Program-made: the position numbers and the translations under genes | Source of the DNA: Pseudomonas coleopterorum | GTDB lineage: Bacteria > Pseudomonadota > Gammaproteobacteria > Pseudomonadales > Pseudomonadaceae | Direction of reading: 5' to 3' | DNA: 64,000 nucleotides | Assembly: GCF_900105555.1 (NCBI RefSeq) | Contig: NZ_FNTZ01000001.1 | Coordinates: 3,599,501-3,663,500 of the forward strand | The notes under the pieces: generated by a model | Databases searched by the model: none | Told to the model about the DNA's origin: nothing | What the model saw: only the letters and a program-made list of their open reading frames with translations | Shown: positions 9,489 through 17,519 of the stretch, piece after piece | How the letters are laid out: every line of letters starts with the position of its first letter | How positions within the stretch are numbered: position 1 is the first letter of the stretch

Positions 9489-10846
9489 AGGGGCTGCGCC
9501 GGGCCTGGCCACGGACCATGACCCGGCAATTGGGTGTGCTGTTGCTGTTGGCGCTGCTGGCGTCCAACCTCATCGCGATGCTGTTGCTGCAACGCACCGG
9601 ATCGCTGGTACACCCGCTGTCACGCACCTTGGTGGTCGAGCGTCTGGCCACGGCCTATCAAGCGGCGCGCGATCTGCCGGCGGCCGACGCTCGGCGCCTG
9701 CTCGACGCCATGGGCACTGCCGACGCGCGCTTCTGGGTAGCTTCCGCAGCCCAGGTCCAGCCTTTTGCCATGCACACCGAAGAACGACGCCTGGCCACGG
9801 CCGTGCGTCAGCGCCTGGGGCTTGCCGACCAAGCGGTGGTCGTCCTGCAGTTGGAGCGCAGCAGCGGCGGTCCGGCCCGCGAGCATCTGTTCAAGCGCGC
9901 CGGTTGGCAGGCCCTGCGCCTGCGCAGCTCGATGAGCCTGCCCGACGGCACCCAGCTCAACGCCGAGCAGGCACCTGCCGGTGCCTATGAATGGGGCCGG
10001 CTGCTGGCCTACAGCGTGCCGGTCAGTACTATCCCGGTGCTGCTGATCGTGATTTTCTTCATGCGCCGCGTCGTCGCGCCGGTCAAGCGTCTGGCCCTGG
10101 CTACCGAACGCGTCAGCCGGGGCGAATGGATCGCACCGCTGCCGTTGTCGGGCCCGCGCGAGGCACAGGAACTGACCCTGGCGTTCAATGTGATGCAGGA
10201 GCGTATCGCCCGCCATGTCGAAGGCCGCACGCGCATGCTGGCCGCGCTGAGCCACGACCTCAATACGCCCATCACCGAGCTGCGTTTGCAGGTGGAGTTG
10301 CTCGAAGATCCCGAGCTGCGCCAGGACATGCTCGACAGCCTCGACGAGTTGCGCGCCATGGTCAGCGAAACCCTGGATTTCGTGCGCGGCGATGCGGTGC
10401 AGGAGGCCACCGTCGAGGTTTCACTGAGTGAGGTGCTGAGCGACCTCGCTCGACGCTACCAGACCCTGGGCACGCCCATCGACTGGCCAGGCTCAGCGCC
10501 GGTGGCGTGCCGTTGTCGACCGCTGGCCCTCAAGCGGGCGCTGACCAACCTGATCGACAATGCCTTGCGCCATGGCGGTGATGCGCAGGTACGCCTGTAC
10601 CGGGAGGCGTCAGGCGGGCTGTGCATCGAGATCCGCGATCACGGACCGGGGATCGACGCCGCCTGGCTGCAACAGGTGTTCGAGCCCTTCGTGCAACTGG
10701 GCAAGGGCGGCGCCGACCCCAGCCACGGTGGCGGCCTGGGCATGGGGCTGGCGATCGCCCGCGCCTGCGTGCAGGCCCATGGCGGCGAGCTGGTGCTGGA
10801 AAACCGGACACCGGGGCTGGCGGCCCTGGTGCGGCTGCCGGGCTGA
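9485..10846 (+). CDS. Sensor histidine kinase, partner of the upstream OmpR-type regulator
   Basis: A 453-residue inner-membrane sensor kinase. Transmembrane segments lie at about 15-37 and 173-195, with a periplasmic sensor of about 135 residues between them. A HAMP linker (VAPVKRLALATERVSRGEW) follows, then the dimerisation helix with the phospho-acceptor His257 in the motif LSHDLNTPITELR, and a HATPase domain with N box (NLIDNALRHGG), G1 (DHGPGID) and G2 (GGGLGMGLAIA). The true start is the ATG at 9485, which overlaps the regulator's stop. The periplasmic domain is not recognisable. The gene ends 25 bp before the convergent receptor gene. Confidence 0.9.
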   Translation: MKGLRRAWPRTMTRQLGVLLLLALLASNLIAMLLLQRTGSLVHPLSRTLVVERLATAYQAARDLPAADARRLLDAMGTADARFWVASAAQVQPFAMHTEERRLATAVRQRLGLADQAVVVLQLERSSGGPAREHLFKRAGWQALRLRSSMSLPDGTQLNAEQAPAGAYEWGRLLAYSVPVSTIPVLLIVIFFMRRVVAPVKRLALATERVSRGEWIAPLPLSGPREAQELTLAFNVMQERIARHVEGRTRMLAALSHDLNTPITELRLQVELLEDPELRQDMLDSLDELRAMVSETLDFVRGDAVQEATVEVSLSEVLSDLARRYQTLGTPIDWPGSAPVACRCRPLALKRALTNLIDNALRHGGDAQVRLYREASGGLCIEIRDHGPGIDAAWLQQVFEPFVQLGKGGADPSHGGGLGMGLAIARACVQAHGGELVLENRTPGLAALVRLPG

Positions 10847-10870
10847 TCCTTCCGGTAGAGCCTTGGCGTG

Positions 10871-12823
10871 TCAGAAGCGCAGCGTGGTGCCCATCCAGAA
10901 CGTGCGACCGTAGTTGACCGTGCCGTAGGTATCGTCATCCAGACGCTTGTCAGCCAGGTTGTACACCGCCGCCTTGAGGGTGATGTCGCGAGTCAGCTCG
11001 TACGAGCCACCGATGTCGGCCGTGGTGTAGGCCGGGGCCGGTTCGCCACTCAGGGTGGTGCCGTATTCCTGGCCATAGTAGTTGACCGAGGCCCACGCCT
11101 GGGCGCGGTCGGACAGGGTCCAGTCGGCACTGACGTTCGCCTTGTGCTCGGGTGTCAGCGACAGCGGTGCGCCTGCGTTGCTGCCGCTCTTCTGCTCCGA
11201 ATCGGTGTAGGTGTAGTTGCCCTTCACGGCAAAGGCACGGGTGATGTCCCAGCGGCCGTTGACCTCGGCACCGGTGATCGTTGCTTCATCGACGTTGATG
11301 CGGTCCTGGACGATGTAGCCGTTCCAGCGGCGCGCAGTGTTTTCCGTGGACAGTTTGTCCTTGAACACGTTGTGGAACACAGTGGCTCCGGCCGACAGGT
11401 TATTGCGGTTGGACCACAGCGCCGACAGTTCGTAGTTGGTGCTGGTTTCCGGTTTCAGGTCCGGATTGCCCAGGTTCACGTAGGTGTTGCGGCGGATGGT
11501 GGCGTAACCGGGCACCACGGCGCGAATCTCGGGAGCCTTGAAGCCACGCGCCACGCCGCCCTTGAAGGTCCAGTCCGGAGTGGCACGCCAGACGCCATAG
11601 AGACGCGGGCTGACGTGGGTGCCGTATTGCTCGTGCTCGTCGACGCGGGCGCCGGTGGTCAAGGCGAAATCGTCGGTCACCGACCATTCGTTTTCGGCGA
11701 ACAGGGCTTTCTGGGTCACCGAGAACTCGTAGTTGCGGCGGTCCATCAGGCCCTGGTTCCAGTCGCTCAGTTGCGCCCGGTTCCATTGCAGGCCGGTGGT
11801 GGTGATGTTGTAGGCCGTGGGGATGACCAGCTTGGCATCGAACACGGTGTTCTCCACCACCGGTTTGCGCCCCAGGATTTCCGGCTGATTGGCTGCGGCC
11901 TTGCCCTCGCGACTGGCTTTTTCATAGGCCAGGGACACGTCCGACGTCGCCCAGCCCCAGCGCCCCTGGTGAGAGAGCGAGTAGTGGTCGCGGTTGTTTT
12001 CCTGCTCGCGGGTGGCCCAGTTGACGCTGGTGCCGTCGCCGTTCTTCAAGCGCGTGGCGCCGCCTTCCAGAAGGATGTCGTGGTCTTCGTTGGGGGTGAA
12101 GGCCAGGCGCGCGGTGAGGTCCTTGTGGTCGGCCTTGGTGAAGCCGTTGGTGACCTCCACGTCATCGTCGGCCTGGCGGTCAAGGTAGCGGCCCCAGACC
12201 TGCACGCCCAGGTACTTCTCCACCAGCGGACCATTGAGGTAGAACTGGGTCTGACGAGCGTTGCCCTGATCGCTGTGCTGGCGCGCCGCGTAATCGTAGG
12301 AAACCGAGCCGCCCCACTGGGGAGAGACCTTGCGAGTGATGATGTTGATCACGCCGCCGATGGCGTCCGAGCCGTACAGCGAAGACATGGGGCCGCGAAC
12401 CACTTCGATGCGTTCGATGGCTTCGGCCGGTGGCACGAAACTCTGCTCGTAGCCGCGGTTGCCGTTGACCCGGGTTTCGCGGCTGCTCTGGCGTTTGCCG
12501 TCGACCAGAATCAGGGTGTAGTCCGGTGGCATGCCGCGGATGGAAATGTCGGTCTCGTTGGCGCTGCCGTTGACGATCACACCCTCGATGTTGCGTACGG
12601 CATCACCGAGGTCGTTGTAGGATTTCTTGCGCAGTTCGTCGCCGGTGATGATGGTGACGGAGGCCGGTGCATCCTCCACGCTTTGCTCGAATCCCGACGC
12701 TGTGACCACGACTTGATCGAGGACGGTCGGGGCGGTCAATTCGATCGGCTCGGCTCGAGCCACCCCGGCAGTGGCCAGGGCGATCATCACGGCCAGGGGC
12801 CGCAAAGAAAGTGGAGGATGCAT
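10871..12823 (-). CDS. TonB-dependent outer-membrane receptor, CirA/FepA-like
   Basis: A 650-residue receptor. It has a signal peptide (residues 1-24, cut near VARA-EP), a TonB-box-like LDQVVVTAS, a plug domain at about 50-160 (ITGDELRKK, DISIRGMPPDYTLILVDG, EVVRGPMSSLYGSDAIGGVINIITRK) and a beta-barrel ending in a terminal phenylalanine (GTTLRF). The plug resembles catecholate or colicin-I-type receptors (CirA, FepA); the length is near CirA. The ligand is not certain. It is convergent with the two-component system that probably controls it. A 9-bp inverted repeat abuts its ribosome binding site. Confidence 0.88.
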   Translation of the reverse strand: MHPPLSLRPLAVMIALATAGVARAEPIELTAPTVLDQVVVTASGFEQSVEDAPASVTIITGDELRKKSYNDLGDAVRNIEGVIVNGSANETDISIRGMPPDYTLILVDGKRQSSRETRVNGNRGYEQSFVPPAEAIERIEVVRGPMSSLYGSDAIGGVINIITRKVSPQWGGSVSYDYAARQHSDQGNARQTQFYLNGPLVEKYLGVQVWGRYLDRQADDDVEVTNGFTKADHKDLTARLAFTPNEDHDILLEGGATRLKNGDGTSVNWATREQENNRDHYSLSHQGRWGWATSDVSLAYEKASREGKAAANQPEILGRKPVVENTVFDAKLVIPTAYNITTTGLQWNRAQLSDWNQGLMDRRNYEFSVTQKALFAENEWSVTDDFALTTGARVDEHEQYGTHVSPRLYGVWRATPDWTFKGGVARGFKAPEIRAVVPGYATIRRNTYVNLGNPDLKPETSTNYELSALWSNRNNLSAGATVFHNVFKDKLSTENTARRWNGYIVQDRINVDEATITGAEVNGRWDITRAFAVKGNYTYTDSEQKSGSNAGAPLSLTPEHKANVSADWTLSDRAQAWASVNYYGQEYGTTLSGEPAPAYTTADIGGSYELTRDITLKAAVYNLADKRLDDDTYGTVNYGRTFWMGTTLRF

Positions 12824-12833
12824 GGAACTTCCT

Positions 12834-12861
12834 TACGATTCGGTTGTAAAAGCGAATCGTA
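12834..12861 (-). promoter_or_regulatory. Inverted repeat abutting the TonB-receptor ribosome binding site
   Basis: Perfect 9-bp arms TACGATTCG and CGAATCGTA are separated by 10 bp. In the direction of the receptor gene the second arm runs directly into the AAGGAAG ribosome binding site. It could be a dimer binding site for the nearby response regulator or a 5'-UTR hairpin that affects translation. Confidence 0.55.
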
Positions 12862-12929
12862 TGCATCCTCAGGTGGAGAGGTTGGACAAGGTGTGACAGG
12901 GGGTGGGAGGTGTATTGCCTATACTGACG

Positions 12930-12973
12930 CCTTCGCGGGCAGAGCCCGCTCCCACAGGGTGGTGTGGGAGCCC
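12930..12973. repeat. REP element (family A) with partial inverted mate
   Basis: TTCGCGGGCAGAGCCCGCTC followed by CCACA, with a shorter inverted copy (TGTGGGAGCCC at 12963-12973). It is the same family as the array at 16315-16584 and lies between the receptor promoter and the lpxO-like gene end. Confidence 0.8.
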
Positions 12974-12979
12974 TTGGGA

Positions 12980-13918
12980 TCAACCAAACAACCAGTACCC
13001 CAAGGCGGTCAGCACAACCACCGCCAGCACCGGGCGCAGCACGCGGTAGGCTTTGGGGTTGGCGCGCTTGAACTGCTTGACCTTGCCGCTGAAGCGATCG
13101 CTGAAGGTCTTGCTCCAGGCGTAGGCCTGATTGATGCCGCCGACGCGCTCGTCGTCCAGATTCTGCGGCGCGGTGGCGCGACCCAGGAACGCGCTGACGC
13201 GCTTGTTGAGGCTCGCCATGAAGCGATTGCTCAGCGGCCGCTCGATGTCACAGAACAGGATGACCCGAGTGTGTTCGGTCTCGTTCTTGACCCAATGCAC
13301 GTAGGTCTCGTCGAACATCACATCGTCGCCATCGCGCCAGGCGTATTCCTGGCCGTCGACGAAAATGCGGCAGGCGTCGGAGTTGGGCGTCGACAGGCCC
13401 AGGTGGTAGCGCAGCGAACCGGCGAACGGGTCGCGGTGCGGGTTCAGGTGACTGCCGCCGGGCAGCAGCGCGAACATGGCGCCCTTGACGTTGGGAATGC
13501 TGTTGACCAACTCGACGGTGCGGGGGCATAGCGCGTTGGCCGAGGGCAGGGATTTGTCGTACCACTTGAGGTAGAAACGCTTCCAGCCTTTCTTGAAGAA
13601 CGAACCGAAGCCGGCGTCGTTGTTTTTCTCGGCGGCGCGGATGTAACCCTCGTCGAACAGGTGCATGGCTTCGTCGCGGATGACCTGCCAGTTGTCCTTG
13701 AGCACATCCAGCTCGGGGAATTTGCTGCGGTCCAGATAGGGTTTGGACGGCACGCTGGAAAACAGGTACATCAAGGCGTTATAGGGCGCGAACAGAGCGG
13801 AATGGTTGACGAACTGGCGCAGCACCGGCAGACGCGCCTTGCCCCGCAGGTGCACGTAGAGCGTGCTGCCGATGAACAGCAACAGCACGGCAGCCTTGGC
13901 GGCGAAGGAAAGGGTCAT
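12980..13918 (-). CDS. lpxO: LpxO-like Fe(II)/2-oxoglutarate-dependent lipid A hydroxylase
   Basis: A 312-residue membrane-associated aspartyl/asparaginyl beta-hydroxylase-type protein. A hydrophobic N-terminus (residues 4-22) and a C-terminal segment (about 290-310) flank a cytoplasmic domain. The iron-binding HxD motif is seen in HLNPHRDPFAGSLRYHLGL, the distal His in VHWVKNETEHTRVILF. This architecture is that of LpxO, which 2-hydroxylates acyl chains of lipid A. The alternative is another member of the aspartyl hydroxylase family. Monocistronic: it is followed by a REP element and preceded by about 200 bp before cysK. Confidence 0.85.
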   Translation of the reverse strand: MTLSFAAKAAVLLLFIGSTLYVHLRGKARLPVLRQFVNHSALFAPYNALMYLFSSVPSKPYLDRSKFPELDVLKDNWQVIRDEAMHLFDEGYIRAAEKNNDAGFGSFFKKGWKRFYLKWYDKSLPSANALCPRTVELVNSIPNVKGAMFALLPGGSHLNPHRDPFAGSLRYHLGLSTPNSDACRIFVDGQEYAWRDGDDVMFDETYVHWVKNETEHTRVILFCDIERPLSNRFMASLNKRVSAFLGRATAPQNLDDERVGGINQAYAWSKTFSDRFSGKVKQFKRANPKAYRVLRPVLAVVVLTALGYWLFG

Positions 13919-14021
13919 GGAGCGGATCCTCGAATGGGCAGTGCGCCATGATAAACCCTGGGGGCTCGGCTGGAAATGAAAGGCGCGGGGCAGCGGTCGG
14001 CATACAGCCGGTGCAGGCCCC

Positions 14022-14106
14022 TAGGAGCGGTCATCGGCCGCGAAAAGATCCGCGCGGTGGGTCAGGTGCATCGCGGCGTGATCTTCGCGGCCGCGGACCG
14101 CTCCTA
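14022..14106. repeat. REP pair (family B), inverted
   Basis: TAGGAGCGGTC...GGCCGCGAA at 14022-14043 is mirrored by TTCGCGGCCGCGGACCGCTC-CTA ending at 14106, with a partly palindromic centre. The same family occurs at 24044-24128 and 33443-33533. It lies downstream of cysK and may stabilise or end its transcript. Confidence 0.75.
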
Positions 14107-14127
14107 CGGTGAGGCACGCCGCTGCCG

Positions 14128-15102
14128 TCAGGCTTGCAGTTCGGTCTCGGTGAACAGGTCGCTGAAGAGCATGCTCGACAGGTAGCGCTCACCCGAATCG
14201 GGCAGGATGACCACGATGGTCTTGCCTTGCATTTCCGGCTTCTCCGCCAGCTTGGCGGCGGCTGCCATGGCGGCGCCACAGGAAATGCCGCAGAGAATGC
14301 CCTCCTCCTGCATCAAGCGCCGCGCCATGGCCTTGGCTTCGTCGTCGCTGACCAGCTCGACACGATCCACCAGTGACAGGTCGAGGTTCTTCGGAATGAA
14401 CCCGGCGCCGATGCCCTGGATCTTGTGTGGCGCGGGAGTGATGTCCTGGCCGGCCATGGCCTGGGTGATGATCGGCGAGGTCAGCGGCTCGACCGCCACG
14501 CTGAGGATCGACTTGCCCTGAACCTGCTTGATGTAGCGCGAGATGCCGGTGATGGTCCCGCCGGTCCCCACGCCGGCCACCAGCACATCGACGGCGCCGT
14601 CGGTGTCGTTCCAGATTTCCGGGCCGGTGGTCTTCTCATGGATGGCCGGGTTGGCCGGATTGTCGAACTGCTGCGGCATGAAATACAGCTCGGGGTTGCT
14701 GGCAACGATCTCGCCCGCCTTTTCGATGGCACCCTTCATGCCCTTGGCCGGCTCGGTCAGGACCAGTTCGGCACCCAGCGCCTTGAGCACCTTGCGCCGC
14801 TCCAGGCTCATGGACGCAGGCATCGTCAGCATCAGCTTGTAGCCGCGCGCGGCGGCCACGAAGGCCAGGCCGATGCCGGTATTGCCCGAGGTGGGCTCGA
14901 CGATGGTCATGCCCGGCTTGAGCTTGCCGGAGCTTTCCGCGTCCCAGATCATGTTCGCGCCGATGCGGCACTTGACCGAGTAGCCGGGGTTGCGCCCCTC
15001 GATCTTGGCCAGCAGGGTCACCCCGCGCGGGCCGATGCGGTTGATCTGCACCAGCGGCGTGTTGCCGATGGAGTGGGCGTTGTCGGCGTAAATGCGGCTC
15101 AT
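14128..15102 (-). CDS. cysK: Cysteine synthase A (O-acetylserine sulfhydrylase)
   Basis: A 324-residue PLP enzyme that makes cysteine from O-acetylserine and sulfide. The PLP-binding lysine is K44 in [13 protein letters not shown], the substrate loop PTSGNTG lies near residue 70, and the phosphate-binding glycine loop is [10 protein letters not shown]. The C-terminus ([11 protein letters not shown]) is typical of CysK rather than CysM. The start ATG is followed directly by the conserved [15 protein letters not shown] segment. It is monocistronic, bounded by a family B REP pair and the divergent DUF748 gene. Confidence 0.96.
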   Translation of the reverse strand: MSRIYADNAHSIGNTPLVQINRIGPRGVTLLAKIEGRNPGYSVKCRIGANMIWDAESSGKLKPGMTIVEPTSGNTGIGLAFVAAARGYKLMLTMPASMSLERRKVLKALGAELVLTEPAKGMKGAIEKAGEIVASNPELYFMPQQFDNPANPAIHEKTTGPEIWNDTDGAVDVLVAGVGTGGTITGISRYIKQVQGKSILSVAVEPLTSPIITQAMAGQDITPAPHKIQGIGAGFIPKNLDLSLVDRVELVSDDEAKAMARRLMQEEGILCGISCGAAMAAAAKLAEKPEMQGKTIVVILPDSGERYLSSMLFSDLFTETELQA

Positions 15103-15225
15103 GGCGAAAAGGTCCTTGTGCTGCAGCAGGAAAAATCCAAGGTTAAGCCCGCGATGGGGGCGAGTCCAGCGAACGGATGAGACTGTGGACAGTCAATGGC
15201 TAACCATCGTTCGGGAGATTCTGCC

Positions 15226-16302
15226 ATGAAACGTCGCTACAGCTGGCCGCTCTGGACCTTCACCGGCCTGGTTGTACTGGTGCTCGCCCTGCACATCGCC
15301 CTGCCCTACCTGGTGCGCGACTACCTCAACGACAAGCTCGCCGACATGGGCGAATACAAGGGCCGCGTCAGCGACGTCGACCTGGCCTGGTGGCGCGGCG
15401 CCTATCAGATCAATGGCCTGCAGATCATCAAGACCAGCGGCAAGGTGCCGGTACCGTTGCTCGATGCGCCGGTGATCGACATCGCCGTGAGCTGGCACGC
15501 CCTGTGGTACGACCACGCGGTGGTGGCACGGGTGGAATTCCTGCGCCCGGAGCTTAACTTCGTCGACGGCGGCGCCAACAAACAGGCCACTCAGACCGGT
15601 GCCGGTACTGACTGGCGCGACCAGATGAACAAGCTGCTGCCGATCACCTTGAACGAGGTGCGGGTCAACGACGGCAAGATCAGCTTCCGCAATTTCTCGT
15701 CCAAACCCCAAGTCAACATCAGCGCCAACCAAGTCAATGCCAGCCTCTACAACCTGACCAATGTGGAAGACCTGGAAGGCAAGCGCGATGCGCGTTTCGA
15801 AGGCCATGCCAAGCTGTTCGGCCAAGCCCCGGTGGAAAGCACTGCCACGTTCGATCCGTTCAGCAACTTCGAAGACTTCGAATTTCGCCTGCGCGCCACC
15901 GGGATCGAGCTGCGTCGGCTCAATGACTTCTCCGGTGCCTATGGCAAGTTCGATTTCAACGCCGGCACGGGCGATATCGTGATCGAGGCGGATGCCGACA
16001 ATGCCCGCCTGAGTGGCTACATCAAGCCGCTGCTGCACAACGTCGATGTGTTCAACTGGCAGCAGGACGTGGAAAACAAGGACAAGGGTTTCTTCCGTTC
16101 GATCTGGGAAGCCGTGGTCGGTGGGACCGAGACGGTGCTCAAGAACCAGTCGCAGAACCAGTTCGCGACCCGGGTCGAACTCAGCGGTAACGTGCATCGC
16201 CAGGACATCAGCCCGCTGCAGGCGTTCTGGCAGATCCTGCGCAACGGCTTCGTGCAGGCTTTCAATGCGCGCTATGAACAGGCGCCGCCCAAGCAGGAAT
16301 GA
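15226..16302 (+). CDS. DUF748 domain-containing envelope protein
   Basis: A 358-residue protein with one N-terminal transmembrane segment (about residues 8-28) and a large periplasmic part. Short beta-strand repeats such as the DVDLAWWRGAYQINGLQI segment and the C-terminal ELSGNVHRQDISPLQAFW region fit the DUF748/AsmA-like group, which is linked to envelope lipid or outer-membrane biogenesis. The ATG at 15226 is preferred over 15196 because the hydrophobic anchor follows it directly and CGGGAG lies upstream. The function is unproven. Confidence 0.8.
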   Translation: MKRRYSWPLWTFTGLVVLVLALHIALPYLVRDYLNDKLADMGEYKGRVSDVDLAWWRGAYQINGLQIIKTSGKVPVPLLDAPVIDIAVSWHALWYDHAVVARVEFLRPELNFVDGGANKQATQTGAGTDWRDQMNKLLPITLNEVRVNDGKISFRNFSSKPQVNISANQVNASLYNLTNVEDLEGKRDARFEGHAKLFGQAPVESTATFDPFSNFEDFEFRLRATGIELRRLNDFSGAYGKFDFNAGTGDIVIEADADNARLSGYIKPLLHNVDVFNWQQDVENKDKGFFRSIWEAVVGGTETVLKNQSQNQFATRVELSGNVHRQDISPLQAFWQILRNGFVQAFNARYEQAPPKQE

Positions 16303-16314
16303 GGGGGGTTGGCA

Positions 16315-16584
16315 GGACTGGCCTCTTCGCGGGCAGAGCCCGCTCCCACATGGTCGGATGCATATGCTGTGGCTGGACTGGCCTCTTCGCGGGCAGAGCC
16401 CGCTCCCACATGGTCGGATGCATATGCTGTAGCTGGACTGGCCTCTTCGCGGGCAGAGTCCGCTCCCACATGGTCGGATGCATATGCTGTGGCTGGACTG
16501 GCCTCTTCGCGGGCAGAGCCCGCTCCCACAGGATTTTGAACTGCACCGGCCCTTGTGGGAGCGGGCTGTGCCCGCGAAGAGGCC
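16315..16584. repeat. Tandem 60-bp REP array with terminal inverted copy
   Basis: Three full 60-bp units (16315, 16375, 16435) and a fourth partial unit (16495-16530) each begin GGACTGGCCTCTTCGCGGGC. They are nearly identical: single-base differences occur at the end of unit 2 and within unit 3. After a 23-bp gap an inverted REP copy (16554-16584) closes the array. It lies between the DUF748 gene and the MoxR gene, 12 bp after one stop and 58 bp before the next start. Confidence 0.95.
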
Positions 16585-16642
16585 ATAATTGACACACCGC
16601 GCTATAGTCGACCCCCAACACCTGATTCCCGAGGACAGCCCC

Positions 16643-17488
16643 ATGAAGTTCGAAGGCACCCCCGCCTACGTTGCCACCGACGACCTCAAGCTGGCGGTCA
16701 ATGCCGCGATCACCTTGCAGCGGCCCCTGCTGGTCAAGGGCGAACCAGGCACCGGCAAGACCATGCTGGCCGAACAGTTGGCCGAGTCCTTCGGTGCACG
16801 GCTGATCACCTGGCACATCAAGTCCACCACCAAGGCCCACCAGGGCCTGTACGAGTACGACGCGGTCAGCCGTCTGCGCGATTCGCAGCTGGGTGTGGAC
16901 AAGGTCCACGACGTGCGCAACTACCTCAAGAAAGGCAAGCTGTGGGAGGCCTTCGAAGCCGATGAACGGGTCATCCTGCTGATCGATGAAATCGACAAGG
17001 CCGACATCGAGTTCCCCAACGACCTGCTGCAGGAACTCGACAAGATGGAGTTCTACGTCTACGAGACGGATGAAACCATCAAGGCTCGCCATCGCCCGAT
17101 CATCATCATTACCTCCAACAACGAAAAAGAGCTGCCCGATGCGTTCCTGCGTCGCTGCTTCTTCCACTACATCGCCTTTCCCGACCGCGCGACCCTGCAA
17201 CGCATCGTCGACGTGCACTACCCCGACATCAAGAAAACCCTGGTGGCCGAGGCCCTGGACGTCTTCTTCGATGTGCGCAAGGTGCCGGGCCTGAAAAAGA
17301 AGCCCTCCACCTCCGAACTGGTCGACTGGCTCAAGCTGTTGATGGCCGACAACATCGGTGAAGCCGTGCTGCGCGAACGCGATCCGACCAAGGCGATTCC
17401 GCCGCTGGCCGGTGCCCTGGTCAAGAACGAACAGGACGTGCAGCTTCTCGAACGCCTGGCCTTCATGAGCCGGCGCGGCAACCGCTGA
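16643..17488 (+). CDS. MoxR-family AAA+ ATPase
   Basis: A 281-residue AAA+ ATPase. Walker A is GEPGTGKT at residues 33-40, Walker B is VILLIDEIDKAD, sensor 1 is IITSNNEKELPDAFLRR and the C-terminal lid is MoxR-like. The start at 16643 is preferred over the in-frame 16589, which would begin inside the REP hairpin. The next gene encodes a VWA/CoxE-like protein 31 bp downstream. MoxR-VWA pairs usually act as chaperones for assembly or metal insertion of a partner enzyme; no such partner is encoded next to it here. Confidence 0.92.
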   Translation: MKFEGTPAYVATDDLKLAVNAAITLQRPLLVKGEPGTGKTMLAEQLAESFGARLITWHIKSTTKAHQGLYEYDAVSRLRDSQLGVDKVHDVRNYLKKGKLWEAFEADERVILLIDEIDKADIEFPNDLLQELDKMEFYVYETDETIKARHRPIIIITSNNEKELPDAFLRRCFFHYIAFPDRATLQRIVDVHYPDIKKTLVAEALDVFFDVRKVPGLKKKPSTSELVDWLKLLMADNIGEAVLRERDPTKAIPPLAGALVKNEQDVQLLERLAFMSRRGNR

Positions 17489-17519
17489 TTCCCTCTTTCC
17501 GACTGCGAGGGCGTCCGCC

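Noticed and set aside
10868..13531. An 887-codon open frame on the plus strand
   Set aside because: It is the antisense of the TonB receptor and runs through the lpxO-like gene; it has no ribosome binding site and its protein has no coherent domain. High GC content produces such frames.
16315..16530. Possible CRISPR array
   Set aside because: The regular period suggests it, but the parts between REPs are identical in each unit, so there are no distinct spacers, and no cas genes are present.
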